Of a stretch of 64,000 nucleotides of DNA, positions 52,302 through 60,542 are shown piece after piece; the first letter of the stretch is position 1, and every line of letters starts with the position of its first letter. The notes under the pieces were generated by a model, which did no database searches, was not told where the DNA came from, and saw nothing but the letters and a program-made list of their open reading frames with translations. This DNA comes from RGIG5952 sp045627605. GTDB taxonomy: Bacteria; Verrucomicrobiota; Kiritimatiellia; RFP12; JAAYLN01. The DNA lies in assembly GCA_045627605.1 (NCBI GenBank), contig JAZQOA010000139.1, forward strand, positions 62,001-126,000. Reading direction: 5' to 3'. The position numbers and the translations under genes are program-made.

Positions 52302-53537
52302 CTATCCCTTAAGGCTCGCCAGAGGGACGAGACGGACAAGCGGTTCCACGAGGTCGCGCTCGGAGGCGATCACGTCTTCGATGTCCTTGTAGGCCTGCGG
52401 TGCTTCGGAGAGGTCGAGCTTGCCCTTGGCCTTCCCAAAACCCTTGTACTTGTGCCAGCGTTCGCAGACGATCCCGTCCATCGCCTGGTCGCATTCCTCG
52501 ACCGTGAGGTTGCTCGAAGCCGCGATACGGCTCATCTTCCGTCCCGCGCCATGCGAACAGCTCATGAACGACATCGGGTTGCCCAGGCCGCGCACAATGT
52601 ACGAGGCCGTCCCCATCGAGCCGGGAATAATCCCGATTTCATCGGGCTTCGCCGAGGTTGCGCCCTTGCGGTGGACGCAGACCTTCTTGCCGAAATGCTC
52701 CTCGAAGGCCGCGTAGTTGTGGTGGATGTCGATGGTGCGGATGAAGTTGACCTCCGGCACGAACTCGGCCAGAGTCTCCTTCATCGCCTCCATCATGCGC
52801 CGGCGGTTTTCCTTCGCGTAACGCAGGGCGAAGAGCATGTCCGTGAAGTAATGGTGCCCGTCGGCTTCCTCAATCGGCAGAAATGCCAGGTCCTTGTCGG
52901 GCAGCGGCACGCGGAAGCGTGTGCACAGGCGCTCGGCAATCCGGTGGTAGTGCTCTTCGATGCGCTTGCCGAGATTCCGCGACCCGGAATGAATCATCAG
53001 CCAGACCTTGGAGCCGCCTTCCGGGTCGCCCGCCGCTTCCAGCGCCGTCGTCTTCTGCAGCTCGATGAAATGGTTGCCGCCGCCCAGCGTCCCCAGGTTT
53101 TTGCGGTCGAGCTTCGACGGCCACAGATCGGAACGCATCCCGTTGTTCGCGGTGTATTCCTCAAATCCATCCCAGTTCTGCGTTTCGGCATGCGACTCGC
53201 CTTCGCCGACGGGAATCCGCGTCTTCAGCTTTTCCTGAAAGGCGCGGCGGAAGGACATCTCCGCGAAACGCTCCGCCGGAATGTCCGTCTCGGTCGCGAT
53301 CATCCCGCAGCCGATGTCGACGCCGACTGCCGCCGGAATCACCGCGTTCTCCGCCGCAATGACCCCGCCGATCGGCATGCCGTATCCCTGATGCGCGTCC
53401 GGCATCAGCGCCACATGACCGACCAGCGCCGGATGATGCGCCAGGTTGACGGCCTGCTTCACCGCGCCCTCTTCACAGTTCTCGCACCAGCTCTTCACGG
53501 GGATTGAATACCCCTCCTCGAACTTCTCCCACTTCAT
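52302..53537 (-). CDS. rtcB: RNA-splicing ligase RtcB
   Basis: A 411-residue protein, full-length for the short bacterial RtcB. It seals RNA 2',3'-cyclic phosphate or 3'-phosphate ends to 5'-OH ends with GTP and Mn. Active-site features: PDAHQGYGMPIGGV, VGVDIGCGM (metal Asp and Cys), GGGNHFIE, IHSGSRNLG, DIHHNYA, VHRKGATSA, and MSCSHGAGR with the His that receives GMP. The start has AAGGAG. It follows rtcA by 14 bases and ends the operon. It repairs RNA cut by toxins or stress nucleases. Confidence 0.97.
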   Translation of the reverse strand: MKWEKFEEGYSIPVKSWCENCEEGAVKQAVNLAHHPALVGHVALMPDAHQGYGMPIGGVIAAENAVIPAAVGVDIGCGMIATETDIPAERFAEMSFRRAFQEKLKTRIPVGEGESHAETQNWDGFEEYTANNGMRSDLWPSKLDRKNLGTLGGGNHFIELQKTTALEAAGDPEGGSKVWLMIHSGSRNLGKRIEEHYHRIAERLCTRFRVPLPDKDLAFLPIEEADGHHYFTDMLFALRYAKENRRRMMEAMKETLAEFVPEVNFIRTIDIHHNYAAFEEHFGKKVCVHRKGATSAKPDEIGIIPGSMGTASYIVRGLGNPMSFMSCSHGAGRKMSRIAASSNLTVEECDQAMDGIVCERWHKYKGFGKAKGKLDLSEAPQAYKDIEDVIASERDLVEPLVRLVPLASLKG

Positions 53538-53551
53538 GTTGTTTCTCCTTG

Positions 53552-54553
53552 CTAATTGTAAAACTTCCCAATCACATCCTGGTTCGTCTTGTAATGCTGC
53601 GTTTCCTTCTGCAGGACGAGCTTCCAGTTTAGGCCATCCTCGTCGTTATATCCGGAAAAGAGACTGAGCGGCACGAGCAGCTGGTCCGCCAAATGCTTTT
53701 CGCAGGCCTTGCCCGCCGACAGAAATTCGCGGACATTTGAAACGACCTCGTTTCCAACGGCCCGACGCGACCTGGCGTAGGTCCCGATGCCTGAAAAGAC
53801 CACAGAGCCCTTCTCGTAGTCAAGCTGCGCGTAGCAGTAGTTGCCCGGGCCGGATGACGCGACTTCGCGCACCTCCGGCTTCAGCTTGAGGTTCGCCAGT
53901 TTGTTGGCGATGATGTAGACCTCGTCCTCGGCGATCGGGACGGGCAAATTCGACACAACGCCGACGGCCTTTCCGCCTTTGTAGGCCCCGAGATCCGTCA
54001 GTTCAAAGCGACGGCCCATCAACGCCGGGTCGAAGGGCTGGATTTTCAGCCGGATGACTCCGCCAGCAGCAGGGTAAAAGCCGTAGCTCGCCAGTTCGGC
54101 CTCGACATGCGCCCCCATCCGGTGGAGTTGCGGCAGATAGGTCTCGGTAAAAAACTCCCAGACGGGTGCGTAGGGCACATGCGTGCCGCCGGTAATCGTG
54201 ACCGTCGAAAGACCATCCGCTTTCAGCAAAACGGGAATCACCGTCTGCGCGACGAGGATGACGCTTCCCGCGGTTCCGACATCAAAGCGGTAGTCCCCGC
54301 CTTTGATTGCGCCCGGTACGAACTCGAGTTCCGTCGACCCGGCATCCGCACCGGAAATCTTTGCCGAGCAAATTTGGGCAACGGCCTTCACGCAGGTCAG
54401 ATGCTGGTGCTTCAGTCCCGGCGTTGAACGCTTTGCACGGATCTTTTCGATCTTCAGTTCCGTGCCGTAAATCGCGCTCAGCGACAGCGAAGTCCGTAGC
54501 ATCTGGCCGCCACCTTCGCCCTGCGATCCGTCTATGACAACATAATCCTTCAT
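53552..54553 (-). CDS. rtcA: RNA 3'-terminal phosphate cyclase RtcA
   Basis: A 333-residue protein that converts RNA 3'-phosphate to the 2',3'-cyclic form using ATP. Motifs: DGSQGEGGGQMLRTSL, RSTPGLKHQHL, FDVGTAGSVILVAQTVIPVLL, and EKHLADQLLVPL with the His that is adenylated. It prepares ends for RtcB. It is separated from the upstream coiled-coil gene by 251 bases of strongly foldable sequence (see the ncRNA entry), but lies in the same direction and probably on the same sigma-54-driven transcript. Confidence 0.96.
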   Translation of the reverse strand: MKDYVVIDGSQGEGGGQMLRTSLSLSAIYGTELKIEKIRAKRSTPGLKHQHLTCVKAVAQICSAKISGADAGSTELEFVPGAIKGGDYRFDVGTAGSVILVAQTVIPVLLKADGLSTVTITGGTHVPYAPVWEFFTETYLPQLHRMGAHVEAELASYGFYPAAGGVIRLKIQPFDPALMGRRFELTDLGAYKGGKAVGVVSNLPVPIAEDEVYIIANKLANLKLKPEVREVASSGPGNYCYAQLDYEKGSVVFSGIGTYARSRRAVGNEVVSNVREFLSAGKACEKHLADQLLVPLSLFSGYNDEDGLNWKLVLQKETQHYKTNQDVIGKFYN

Positions 54554-54578
54554 TTCAAATCCGTTCCGTTTAAAAATT

Positions 54579-54774
54579 CCCCGGGCGGGGCCCTCTCTGC
54601 GGCCCGTTGCCGCATCCCGCCCCGCCCGGGGCGAAAAGTCCGATCAGGAACGCGAATAAGGTTTAAAGATTCAGGCTTGCGATTTACGGGCTAAGCTCTT
54701 AACCGTTAAGGTTTTTGGCGATAACGCCCGGTCTCAATGCCGTTTTCTTTAGGCGGGAAGGCGAACCTTCCCGC
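54579..54774 (-). ncRNA. Candidate structured RNA within the rtc operon
   Basis: The gap between the coiled-coil gene and rtcA (54554-54804) has no ORF but three strong folds. First, 54753-54761 pairs with 54766-54774 (9 bp, GCGGGAAGG) around TTCG as read on the minus strand. Second, a multi-stem block is closed by CGGGC (54726-54730 with 54687-54691 on the minus strand) and contains CTTAAC/GTTAAG and GGCG-ATAA-CGCC alternatives. Third, a GC-rich 12-bp stem joins 54579-54590 with 54620-54631 and encloses TGCGG/CCGCA. RNA-repair operons of other bacteria can encode Y RNAs or tRNA-like RNAs. This one does not match a class I know. Confidence 0.5.
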
Positions 54775-54804
54775 AGGGTGCGTCCCTTAATCAGGCTTTT
54801 CCGT

Positions 54805-55269
54805 TTAATCGTCCATTTCGATTTCCACCTTCGTCGATGCGTTAAATTCATCGAGGGCGTCCTGCAGTTCGTCAGCCCGCTTCTGAAGCTTCTTAAGTTC
54901 TTCGAGAAGATCGGCCTTCTTGATGACCGCGTCATACTCTTCGGTCACAATGCCGCCGTAATTGGCCTGCTTAAAGACACCCTCACGCGTCTCAAGACCG
55001 TTCAACCAGGCGATCTCGGCCTTCATCTCGTCGAGTTCCACGATTTTTGCGACAATCGGCTTGTTCGCGGCGGCGATGGCGGCTTTCACATCCACAAGCC
55101 GCTGCTTAAGAACTTTCGCCACCTCGAACGACGCCTGGACGTCGATACCGCGCGGCACATTCTTTTCGCGGGAATTCTCCTTCCCGATCAGCGCACGAAT
55201 CTGGGCCAGACGGCCGGCGAGACGGTTCTTTTCTTTCAAGGCCCTTGCGATGGTGACGTTCTTTTTCAT
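54805..55269 (-). CDS. Coiled-coil protein of the RNA-repair operon
   Basis: A 154-residue protein started at ATG 55269, which has AAGGAG eight bases upstream; a longer frame from 55311 would run through the sigma-54 promoter. It is highly charged and nearly all helical with heptad patterns (ALKEKNRLAGRLAQIRALI; ADLLEELKKLQKRADELQDALDEFNA). Similar small proteins starting with ALKEKNRL occur in rtc operons of other bacteria, to my recollection, but I cannot name the function. As first gene behind the RtcR-dependent promoter it should be induced together with rtcA and rtcB, perhaps as an RNA- or RtcB-binding partner. Confidence 0.75.
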   Translation of the reverse strand: MKKNVTIARALKEKNRLAGRLAQIRALIGKENSREKNVPRGIDVQASFEVAKVLKQRLVDVKAAIAAANKPIVAKIVELDEMKAEIAWLNGLETREGVFKQANYGGIVTEEYDAVIKKADLLEELKKLQKRADELQDALDEFNASTKVEIEMDD

Positions 55270-55294
55270 TGCTTTTTCTCCTTGCGTAATATTT

Positions 55295-55311
55295 AGCAGA
55301 TGATGTGCCAA
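55295..55311 (-). promoter_or_regulatory. Sigma-54 promoter of the rtc operon
   Basis: Minus-strand TTGGCACATCATCTGCT keeps the invariant GG (-24; bases 55308-55309) and GC (-12; bases 55296-55297) with exactly ten bases between them, and TTGGCAC is a perfect upstream half. The leader to ATG 55269 is short, and the divergent gene encodes RtcR, a sigma-54 activator. This is the expected target of RtcR. Confidence 0.85.
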
Positions 55312-55417
55312 GGTTTGTGCGCTATTTTTACATGTTGTTGAGTTTCAGCGTAATGTAGCTTGAAAATTATTTTTTTAAAAAGTTTAGGCTCTATTTGTGG
55401 TATAAAAAATTATAGTT

Positions 55418-55426
55418 TGATATAAT
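55418..55426 (+). promoter_or_regulatory. Extended -10 promoter directly before rtcR
   Basis: TGA-TATAAT (55418-55426) ends seven bases before ATG 55434 in an AT-rich stretch, so the rtcR message is probably leaderless. No good -35 box at 17 bp. Confidence 0.55.
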
Positions 55427-55433
55427 TTGATAT

Positions 55434-57041
55434 ATGAAAACCGTGGCAGTTTCAATCTTCGGAAACGTTTTGGACATGCGAGGAGGAAGAAAGGCGTCGA
55501 GATGGGATGTCTGGCGTCCCAATGTCGGGCTCGTCCAGCAGGACGACCTGCGCATCGACGAGCTTCATCTCGTTTGCGCCCCGATGCACGGGCGGTTGGT
55601 CGAGCAATTGAAGGCCGACATCGGACAGGTTTCGCCTGAGACAACCGTTGCCATTGACTTCATCGACCTGAAAGACCCCTGGGATTTCGAAGAAGTTTAC
55701 GGCAAGTTCTACGACTATGCGCAGGGAAAGTGCTTCCACGAGGAGCAGACGCAATACTACGTCCACATCACGACGGGGTCGCACGTCGAGCAGATCTGCC
55801 TCTTTCTGCTCGCCGAGTCGCGGCACCTGCCGGGGAAGCTCCTGCAGACGTCGCCTGGCAGGGGGCGCGCCCAGGGCGATCCCAGGGGGACGGTCGGCGT
55901 CATCGACCTGGATCTTTCGCGCTACGACAAGCTGGCCGAGCGCTTCGAGGTGAGGCGCAGGGGCGACTTGTCGTTCCTGAAGTGCGGCATCGAGACGCGG
56001 AACGCCGCGTTCAACAAGCTGATAGAGACGATCGAGCGCGTGGCGACACGGTCTTCGGCCCCCATTCTCCTCACGGGCGAGACGGGCGTCGGCAAAAGCA
56101 TGCTCGCCCGGCAAATCTACCTGCTGAAGAAACAGACGGGGAAAGTCAAGGGAAAATTCGTCGCCGTGAACTGCGCCACGCTCGACGGCGACACGGCGAA
56201 GTCGGCGCTTTTCGGCCATGCCAGGGGGGCGTTCACCGGCGCGGCGGCTGCGCACGACGGCTTCCTCAAGGAGGCTGACGGCGGCATCTTGTTCCTGGAT
56301 GAAGTCGGGGAACTGCCGACCGAGGCGCAGGCCATGCTCCTCAAGGCCATCGAGGAGAAGATGTTCCGTCCGTTGGGCGCGGCCGGCGACGAGCATAGCG
56401 ACTTCCAGCTCATTTGCGGCACCAACCGCGATCTTGGCCTTGAAGTTGAAAGGGGAAGGTTTCGCGCCGACTTGCTCGCCCGCATCGACCTCTGGAGCTT
56501 CCGTTTGCCCGGGCTTGCCGAGCGGCGCGAAGACATCGAGCCAAATCTCGACTACGAGCTGGCCGGTTTCGCGCAGCGCACGGGGAGGTTCGTCTCCTTC
56601 AACAAGGAGGCGCGCGAGAAGTTCCTGGGCTTTGCGCTTGCGCCGGAGACCCGCTGGCCCGGCAATTTCCGCGACCTTGACGCCATGGTCATGCGGATGG
56701 CGACGCTTGCCGATGGCGGACGCATCACGGCAGATCTCGTCGGGGAGGAAATCGTGCGCGGCGCCCGTCGTTGCGCCGCCTCGCGGCAGACGGCCTACCG
56801 GAAGGGCGTCGACTTGGCGGATCTTCTGGGCGCCGATTGCGGGAGCCGCTACGACTCGTTTGAGTTGGCTCAGCTTTCGCATGTCGTTGCCGTCTGCCGG
56901 GAGTCTGGCTCGGCGGCGTCCGCAGCGAAAAAGCTCTATGCCGTGTCGCGCCTCGGCAAAAAATCGTCGAACGATTCCGACCGCCTGCTGAAATACCTCG
57001 CCCGTTTCGGACTGAAGTTTGGAGATGTCGCCGCGAAGTGA
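55434..57041 (+). CDS. rtcR: Sigma-54-dependent activator RtcR
   Basis: A 535-residue protein. Residues 1-180 are the RtcR/CARF-type sensor domain (VSIFGNVLDMRGG, RWDVWRPNVGLVQQDDL, YYVHITTGSHVEQICLFLLAESR), which in E. coli and Salmonella senses RNA ends or cyclic nucleotide-type ligands. The AAA+ domain follows with Walker A GETGVGKS (215-222), the sigma-54 contact loop GAFTGA (265-270) and Walker B GGILFLDE (283-290). A short C-terminal part (SFELAQLSHVVAVCRESGSAASAAKKLY) is a likely DNA-binding helix-turn-helix. It is divergent from the rtc operon, whose promoter is sigma-54 type. The start follows a TATAAT box by seven bases. Confidence 0.95.
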   Translation: MKTVAVSIFGNVLDMRGGRKASRWDVWRPNVGLVQQDDLRIDELHLVCAPMHGRLVEQLKADIGQVSPETTVAIDFIDLKDPWDFEEVYGKFYDYAQGKCFHEEQTQYYVHITTGSHVEQICLFLLAESRHLPGKLLQTSPGRGRAQGDPRGTVGVIDLDLSRYDKLAERFEVRRRGDLSFLKCGIETRNAAFNKLIETIERVATRSSAPILLTGETGVGKSMLARQIYLLKKQTGKVKGKFVAVNCATLDGDTAKSALFGHARGAFTGAAAAHDGFLKEADGGILFLDEVGELPTEAQAMLLKAIEEKMFRPLGAAGDEHSDFQLICGTNRDLGLEVERGRFRADLLARIDLWSFRLPGLAERREDIEPNLDYELAGFAQRTGRFVSFNKEAREKFLGFALAPETRWPGNFRDLDAMVMRMATLADGGRITADLVGEEIVRGARRCAASRQTAYRKGVDLADLLGADCGSRYDSFELAQLSHVVAVCRESGSAASAAKKLYAVSRLGKKSSNDSDRLLKYLARFGLKFGDVAAK

Positions 57042-57062
57042 GGTGTTTTTGCGCCTCCGCAA

Positions 57063-57071
57063 TGGTATAAT
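57063..57071 (+). promoter_or_regulatory. Extended -10 promoter of the glycan cluster
   Basis: TGG-TATAAT (57063-57071), about 50 bases before ATG 57123. The -35 region is weak. It lies just after the rtcR stop and probably drives the genes 57123-63058. Confidence 0.55.
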
Positions 57072-57122
57072 TAAGAATAGTGCAACGGCGGATGCGTCCG
57101 CCACCAACAGCAGGAGTTTGAA

Positions 57123-57893
57123 ATGATTCTTCCGTCAATTGGCGATTCCAGTGAAAAACCGCTCGACAGGCTTGTTGAAGATGGCGGCTTCACCTCGATC
57201 TTCCGCACGATCGGGTGCGTTGGCGACAGCCTTTCCTCCGGCGAGTTCCAGCTCATGGGCGATGATGGCAAATGGCGCTACCACGACAAGTTCGACTACT
57301 CGTGGGGGCAGTTCATCGCCCGCACGACCGGCGCGAAGGTCTACAACTTCTCGTCGGGCGGCATGACAGCCAAGTGGTACATTCCCTTCGCCGAGGAGAT
57401 GGGCTATTGGGATGCCGCGAAGAAATGCCAGGCCTACATCATCGCGCTCGGCGTCAACGACCTTTGCAACTGCCGCCAGGAGCCGGGCTCCGTCGCGGAC
57501 GTCGACATTGAAAACCCGGACAACAACCCCGACACTTTCGCGGGGCATTACGCGGAGATCATCGCCCGCTACCGCAGGATCCAGAAGGATCCCTTTTTCT
57601 TCCTCATGACGATGCCCAGGAGCTATCCGCACGACGAGGTCAAGGCTGGCTACCAGAAGATCCACCATGACCTCTTGCACGACTTCGCCAAGATCGTGCC
57701 CCGCGCCTATCTCATCGACTTCTACGAGTACGCGCCGGAATACGACGACGCCTTCAAGGCGGCCTACTACCTCAACGGCCATATGACGCCCTGCGGCTAC
57801 GCGCTGACGGCAAAGATGGTCATGAGCTACATCGACTACATCGTCCGCCACGACATCCACGCCTTCGACCTTGTCGGCATGATGGACAGGTAG
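57123..57893 (+). CDS. SGNH/GDSL-type hydrolase
   Basis: A 256-residue protein. The block-I motif GCVGDSLSSGE has the nucleophile Ser; NFSSGGMTAKWY and IIALGVNDLCN supply the oxyanion Gly and Asn. The terminal YYLNGHMTPCGY carries the His, with Asn where many relatives have Asp. There is no signal peptide. The family deacetylates or deacylates glycans and other esters. First gene of a five-gene plus-strand cluster, five bases ahead of the GH5 gene. The ribosome binding site is AGGAG six bases before the ATG. Confidence 0.8.
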   Translation: MILPSIGDSSEKPLDRLVEDGGFTSIFRTIGCVGDSLSSGEFQLMGDDGKWRYHDKFDYSWGQFIARTTGAKVYNFSSGGMTAKWYIPFAEEMGYWDAAKKCQAYIIALGVNDLCNCRQEPGSVADVDIENPDNNPDTFAGHYAEIIARYRRIQKDPFFFLMTMPRSYPHDEVKAGYQKIHHDLLHDFAKIVPRAYLIDFYEYAPEYDDAFKAAYYLNGHMTPCGYALTAKMVMSYIDYIVRHDIHAFDLVGMMDR

Positions 57894-57898
57894 ACACC

Positions 57899-59446
57899 AT
57901 GAAAAACGGAGGATTGCAGACGGCCGCGGCCGTGTTCGCCGCCGGTTGCGCGCTGGGCGGGACGGGGTGGCGGACGACAGGCTTTGCCCAAGTCGCCGGC
58001 GACCGGGTGGTCGTTGAAGTCCCCGCCGGAAAAGAATCCGCTGGCGGCATGGCGATGGCGGAGTTTGACGTCGGGCAGTATGCGGATGGTTTCGTGGCGG
58101 AAATCCGCTGTCGCGGCGAAAACATCTCCAAGACCCCGCTGTCCTGGCACGGGCTGAAATTCATGTTCAAGTACGACGACGCGGGAGGCGTCACGCACTG
58201 GCCGCAGGCGGTGAAGCGCGAGGGGTCCTTCGACTGGTGTACGCTCACGCTGTGCGCCGGCGGGCCCGGTTTCTCGGCGAAAGGCGGGCGAGGCCTGCTG
58301 GTGCTCGGGCTCCAGGCGGCAAGCGGCTCCGTGGAGTTTGACCTGTCCTCTCTCAAGATCCGCCCGGCGCGGCCCCTTTGGCCCGTTGCCAACGGCGAGT
58401 TCCGCGTGAAATACCCCGCGCATTTCCCGGTGTTGGGACGCGGGCGCGGCGTGATGCTTCCCGGCGGACTTTGCAAGGAGGAGGACTTCGCCCTCCTGAA
58501 GGAATGGGGCGCCACGCTGGGGCGCTACCAGATGATCCGAGGATGGGGCCTCGACGACACCGACCGCGATCTCGCCGACTACGACAAGTGGCTTGACGGC
58601 AAGCTCGACCACCTGGAGCGCGTCGTCCTGCCGCTGGCCGCGAAATACGGGGTGATGATCGTCGTCGACCTCCACGTCCCGCCCGGGGGGCGCCACGGCG
58701 GCGAGATGAACATGTTCCACGAGCGCGAGTACGCCGACCATTTCGTCGCGTGCTGGCGGCGTATCGCGGGCCGTTTCAAGGGCCGCCCCGAAATCTACGG
58801 ATACGACCTCGTCAACGAGCCGCAGCAGCAGTTCGAAGCCCTTCCCGAATGCGACTACTGGACCCTGCAGCGGCGCGCCGCCGAGGCCGTGCGTGAAGTC
58901 GATCCCGACGCCACCGTCGTCATTGAGTCCAACGGCTGGGATTGCGCGGGGACCTTTTCCTACTTGTCTCCGCTCGCGATGGACAACGTGGTCTACGAGT
59001 TCCACATGTACTGGCCGATGGAATTCACGCACCAGGGCGTGGGCGGAGGCGCAGCCAACTGGAAGAAGGCGAAGTACCCAGACCCCGCCAGAGGGTGGGA
59101 CAAGGAAGGCCTGCGCAAGGCCCTCGCACCCGTCGTGGCTTTCCAGCGCAAACACGGGGCGCGCATTTACGCGGGGGAGTTTTCCGCAGTTGCCTGGGCG
59201 GAGGGTGCCGGCGCCTACATCGCCGATTGCATCTCGCTTTTCGAGGAATACGGTTTTGACTGGACGTACCATGCGTTCCGGGAATGGCAGGGGTGGAGCG
59301 TCGAGCACGAATGCGACGGCCCAGGAGAAAAATTCCGCCCGTCGAAGGAAAACGACCGCCAGCAGGCGTTGCGCGAGGGGTTGGCTCTGTCGCGCGGGCA
59401 AGGCGGAGGCAAGGAGAGTGAAAATGGGCGCGAAAACGGTCTTTGA
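57899..59446 (+). CDS. Secreted GH5 family glycoside hydrolase
   Basis: A 515-residue protein with an Ala/Gly-rich signal-like N-terminus (~1-30), a beta-sandwich (~35-165) and a GH5 TIM barrel (~175-500). The acid/base candidate is Glu307 (YDLVNEP) and the nucleophile candidate Glu427 (IYAGEFSAV). VVDLHVPPGG and EFHMYWPMEFTHQ hold further conserved His/Tyr residues. GH5 enzymes cut beta-1,4-glucans, mannans and related chains; the subfamily is not clear. The gene overlaps the next by 23 bases. Confidence 0.88.
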   Translation: MKNGGLQTAAAVFAAGCALGGTGWRTTGFAQVAGDRVVVEVPAGKESAGGMAMAEFDVGQYADGFVAEIRCRGENISKTPLSWHGLKFMFKYDDAGGVTHWPQAVKREGSFDWCTLTLCAGGPGFSAKGGRGLLVLGLQAASGSVEFDLSSLKIRPARPLWPVANGEFRVKYPAHFPVLGRGRGVMLPGGLCKEEDFALLKEWGATLGRYQMIRGWGLDDTDRDLADYDKWLDGKLDHLERVVLPLAAKYGVMIVVDLHVPPGGRHGGEMNMFHEREYADHFVACWRRIAGRFKGRPEIYGYDLVNEPQQQFEALPECDYWTLQRRAAEAVREVDPDATVVIESNGWDCAGTFSYLSPLAMDNVVYEFHMYWPMEFTHQGVGGGAANWKKAKYPDPARGWDKEGLRKALAPVVAFQRKHGARIYAGEFSAVAWAEGAGAYIADCISLFEEYGFDWTYHAFREWQGWSVEHECDGPGEKFRPSKENDRQQALREGLALSRGQGGGKESENGRENGL

Positions 59447-60491
59447 CATCACGGAATTCGGCGCGGTCGGCGATGGTTCGGCTGATTCGACCGCGGCCAT
59501 CCAGAAGGCGCTTGACGCGGCCGCCGCCTGCCGCGGGACTGTTGTCGTGCCGCCCGGGACGTATCTTTCGGGAATGCTGAGGCTCGGCGCCGGCGTGAGT
59601 CTCGAAGGGCATTCCGCCTGGAGTTTCCGTTCTTTCGGGGCGTCGACCATTGTCCTGGCCGATCCGAAAGCCGCCTGTCTGCTCGACATCACGGGGGCGT
59701 TTGGATGCTCCATCCGGGGGATGAGCCTCGATGGCGGGAAGCTGGGCGAGGGAATCCACGGCGTCCGGCTCCAGTGGCCCGAATACAACGGCGGCGGGGA
59801 GGAGGACACCCCGACCATCGACGACTGCCGCATCGGGCGCTTCACGGGCGACGGCCTCCACTATGGGCACGTGTGGTGCTTTTCCGTCCGCCATAGCATG
59901 ATCTGCTCCAATGGCGGCGCCGGGCTCTTCATCGACGGCTGGGACGGCTTCGTCATCGACAATTGGTTCTCGGGCAACCGGGGTTGCGGCATGGCCGGCG
60001 GCGCCTGCTGCGCCTCCGTAACCGCGACGGGCAACCGCATCGAATGGAACGGCGTGGCCGGTGTTTCGATGCCCAATGTGAACTGCTGCAATTTCACCGG
60101 GAACTACTTCGACCGTTCGTTCGGGCCGGGACTCGTCCTTGGCGGCGCGGGGCGGGCGAGTGCCGTCTCCGTCTCGGGCAACGTCTTCTACCGCTCCGGC
60201 AAGCCCATGGAACGGCCTTTCGCCGAAAAATGGGACAGTTCGCACGTCAGGCTCACCAACGCCGAGGACATTGCCGTCACGGGCAACACCTTCAGGATCG
60301 GGCGCGATGACGGCGGCAAGGGCGTGTGGAGCCCGGAATACGTCGCCGTGCTCAAGGATTGCGAGAAATGCGTTTTCTCGGCCAATACCTGGAACAGGGG
60401 CGGCCTTGCGGACGGCATTGTCCTGCTTGGGCGAAACGACGATGTCGCCATGGACGGCAACGTTGGCGCAACGGCCACTCCCGCGCCGTGA
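59424..60491 (+). CDS. Pectate-lyase-3-type right-handed beta-helix protein
   Basis: A 355-residue protein started at ATG 59424 (GGAG seven bases upstream). The opening FDITEFGAVGDGSADSTAAIQKALDAA and GTVVVPPGTYLSG are diagnostic of the pectate_lyase_3/GH28-like superfamily. The rest is regular beta-helix coils (IDDCRIGRFTGDGLHYG, VTATGNRIEWNGVAG, VSVSGNVFYRSGKPM). There is no signal peptide, unlike the preceding enzyme. No GH28 catalytic Asp triad is visible, so lyase, hydrolase, epimerase or a non-catalytic role are all possible. Confidence 0.75.
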   Translation: MGAKTVFDITEFGAVGDGSADSTAAIQKALDAAAACRGTVVVPPGTYLSGMLRLGAGVSLEGHSAWSFRSFGASTIVLADPKAACLLDITGAFGCSIRGMSLDGGKLGEGIHGVRLQWPEYNGGGEEDTPTIDDCRIGRFTGDGLHYGHVWCFSVRHSMICSNGGAGLFIDGWDGFVIDNWFSGNRGCGMAGGACCASVTATGNRIEWNGVAGVSMPNVNCCNFTGNYFDRSFGPGLVLGGAGRASAVSVSGNVFYRSGKPMERPFAEKWDSSHVRLTNAEDIAVTGNTFRIGRDDGGKGVWSPEYVAVLKDCEKCVFSANTWNRGGLADGIVLLGRNDDVAMDGNVGATATPAP

Positions 60492-60542
60492 CGGATTGTT
60501 TTTCTTTGTTTGTTTTGCCGATAAAGGCATGTGAGGTTAAGA

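Noticed and set aside
55270..55311. Longer start for the coiled-coil protein at 55311
   Set aside because: It would place the start codon inside the sigma-54 promoter, whereas ATG 55269 has AAGGAG.
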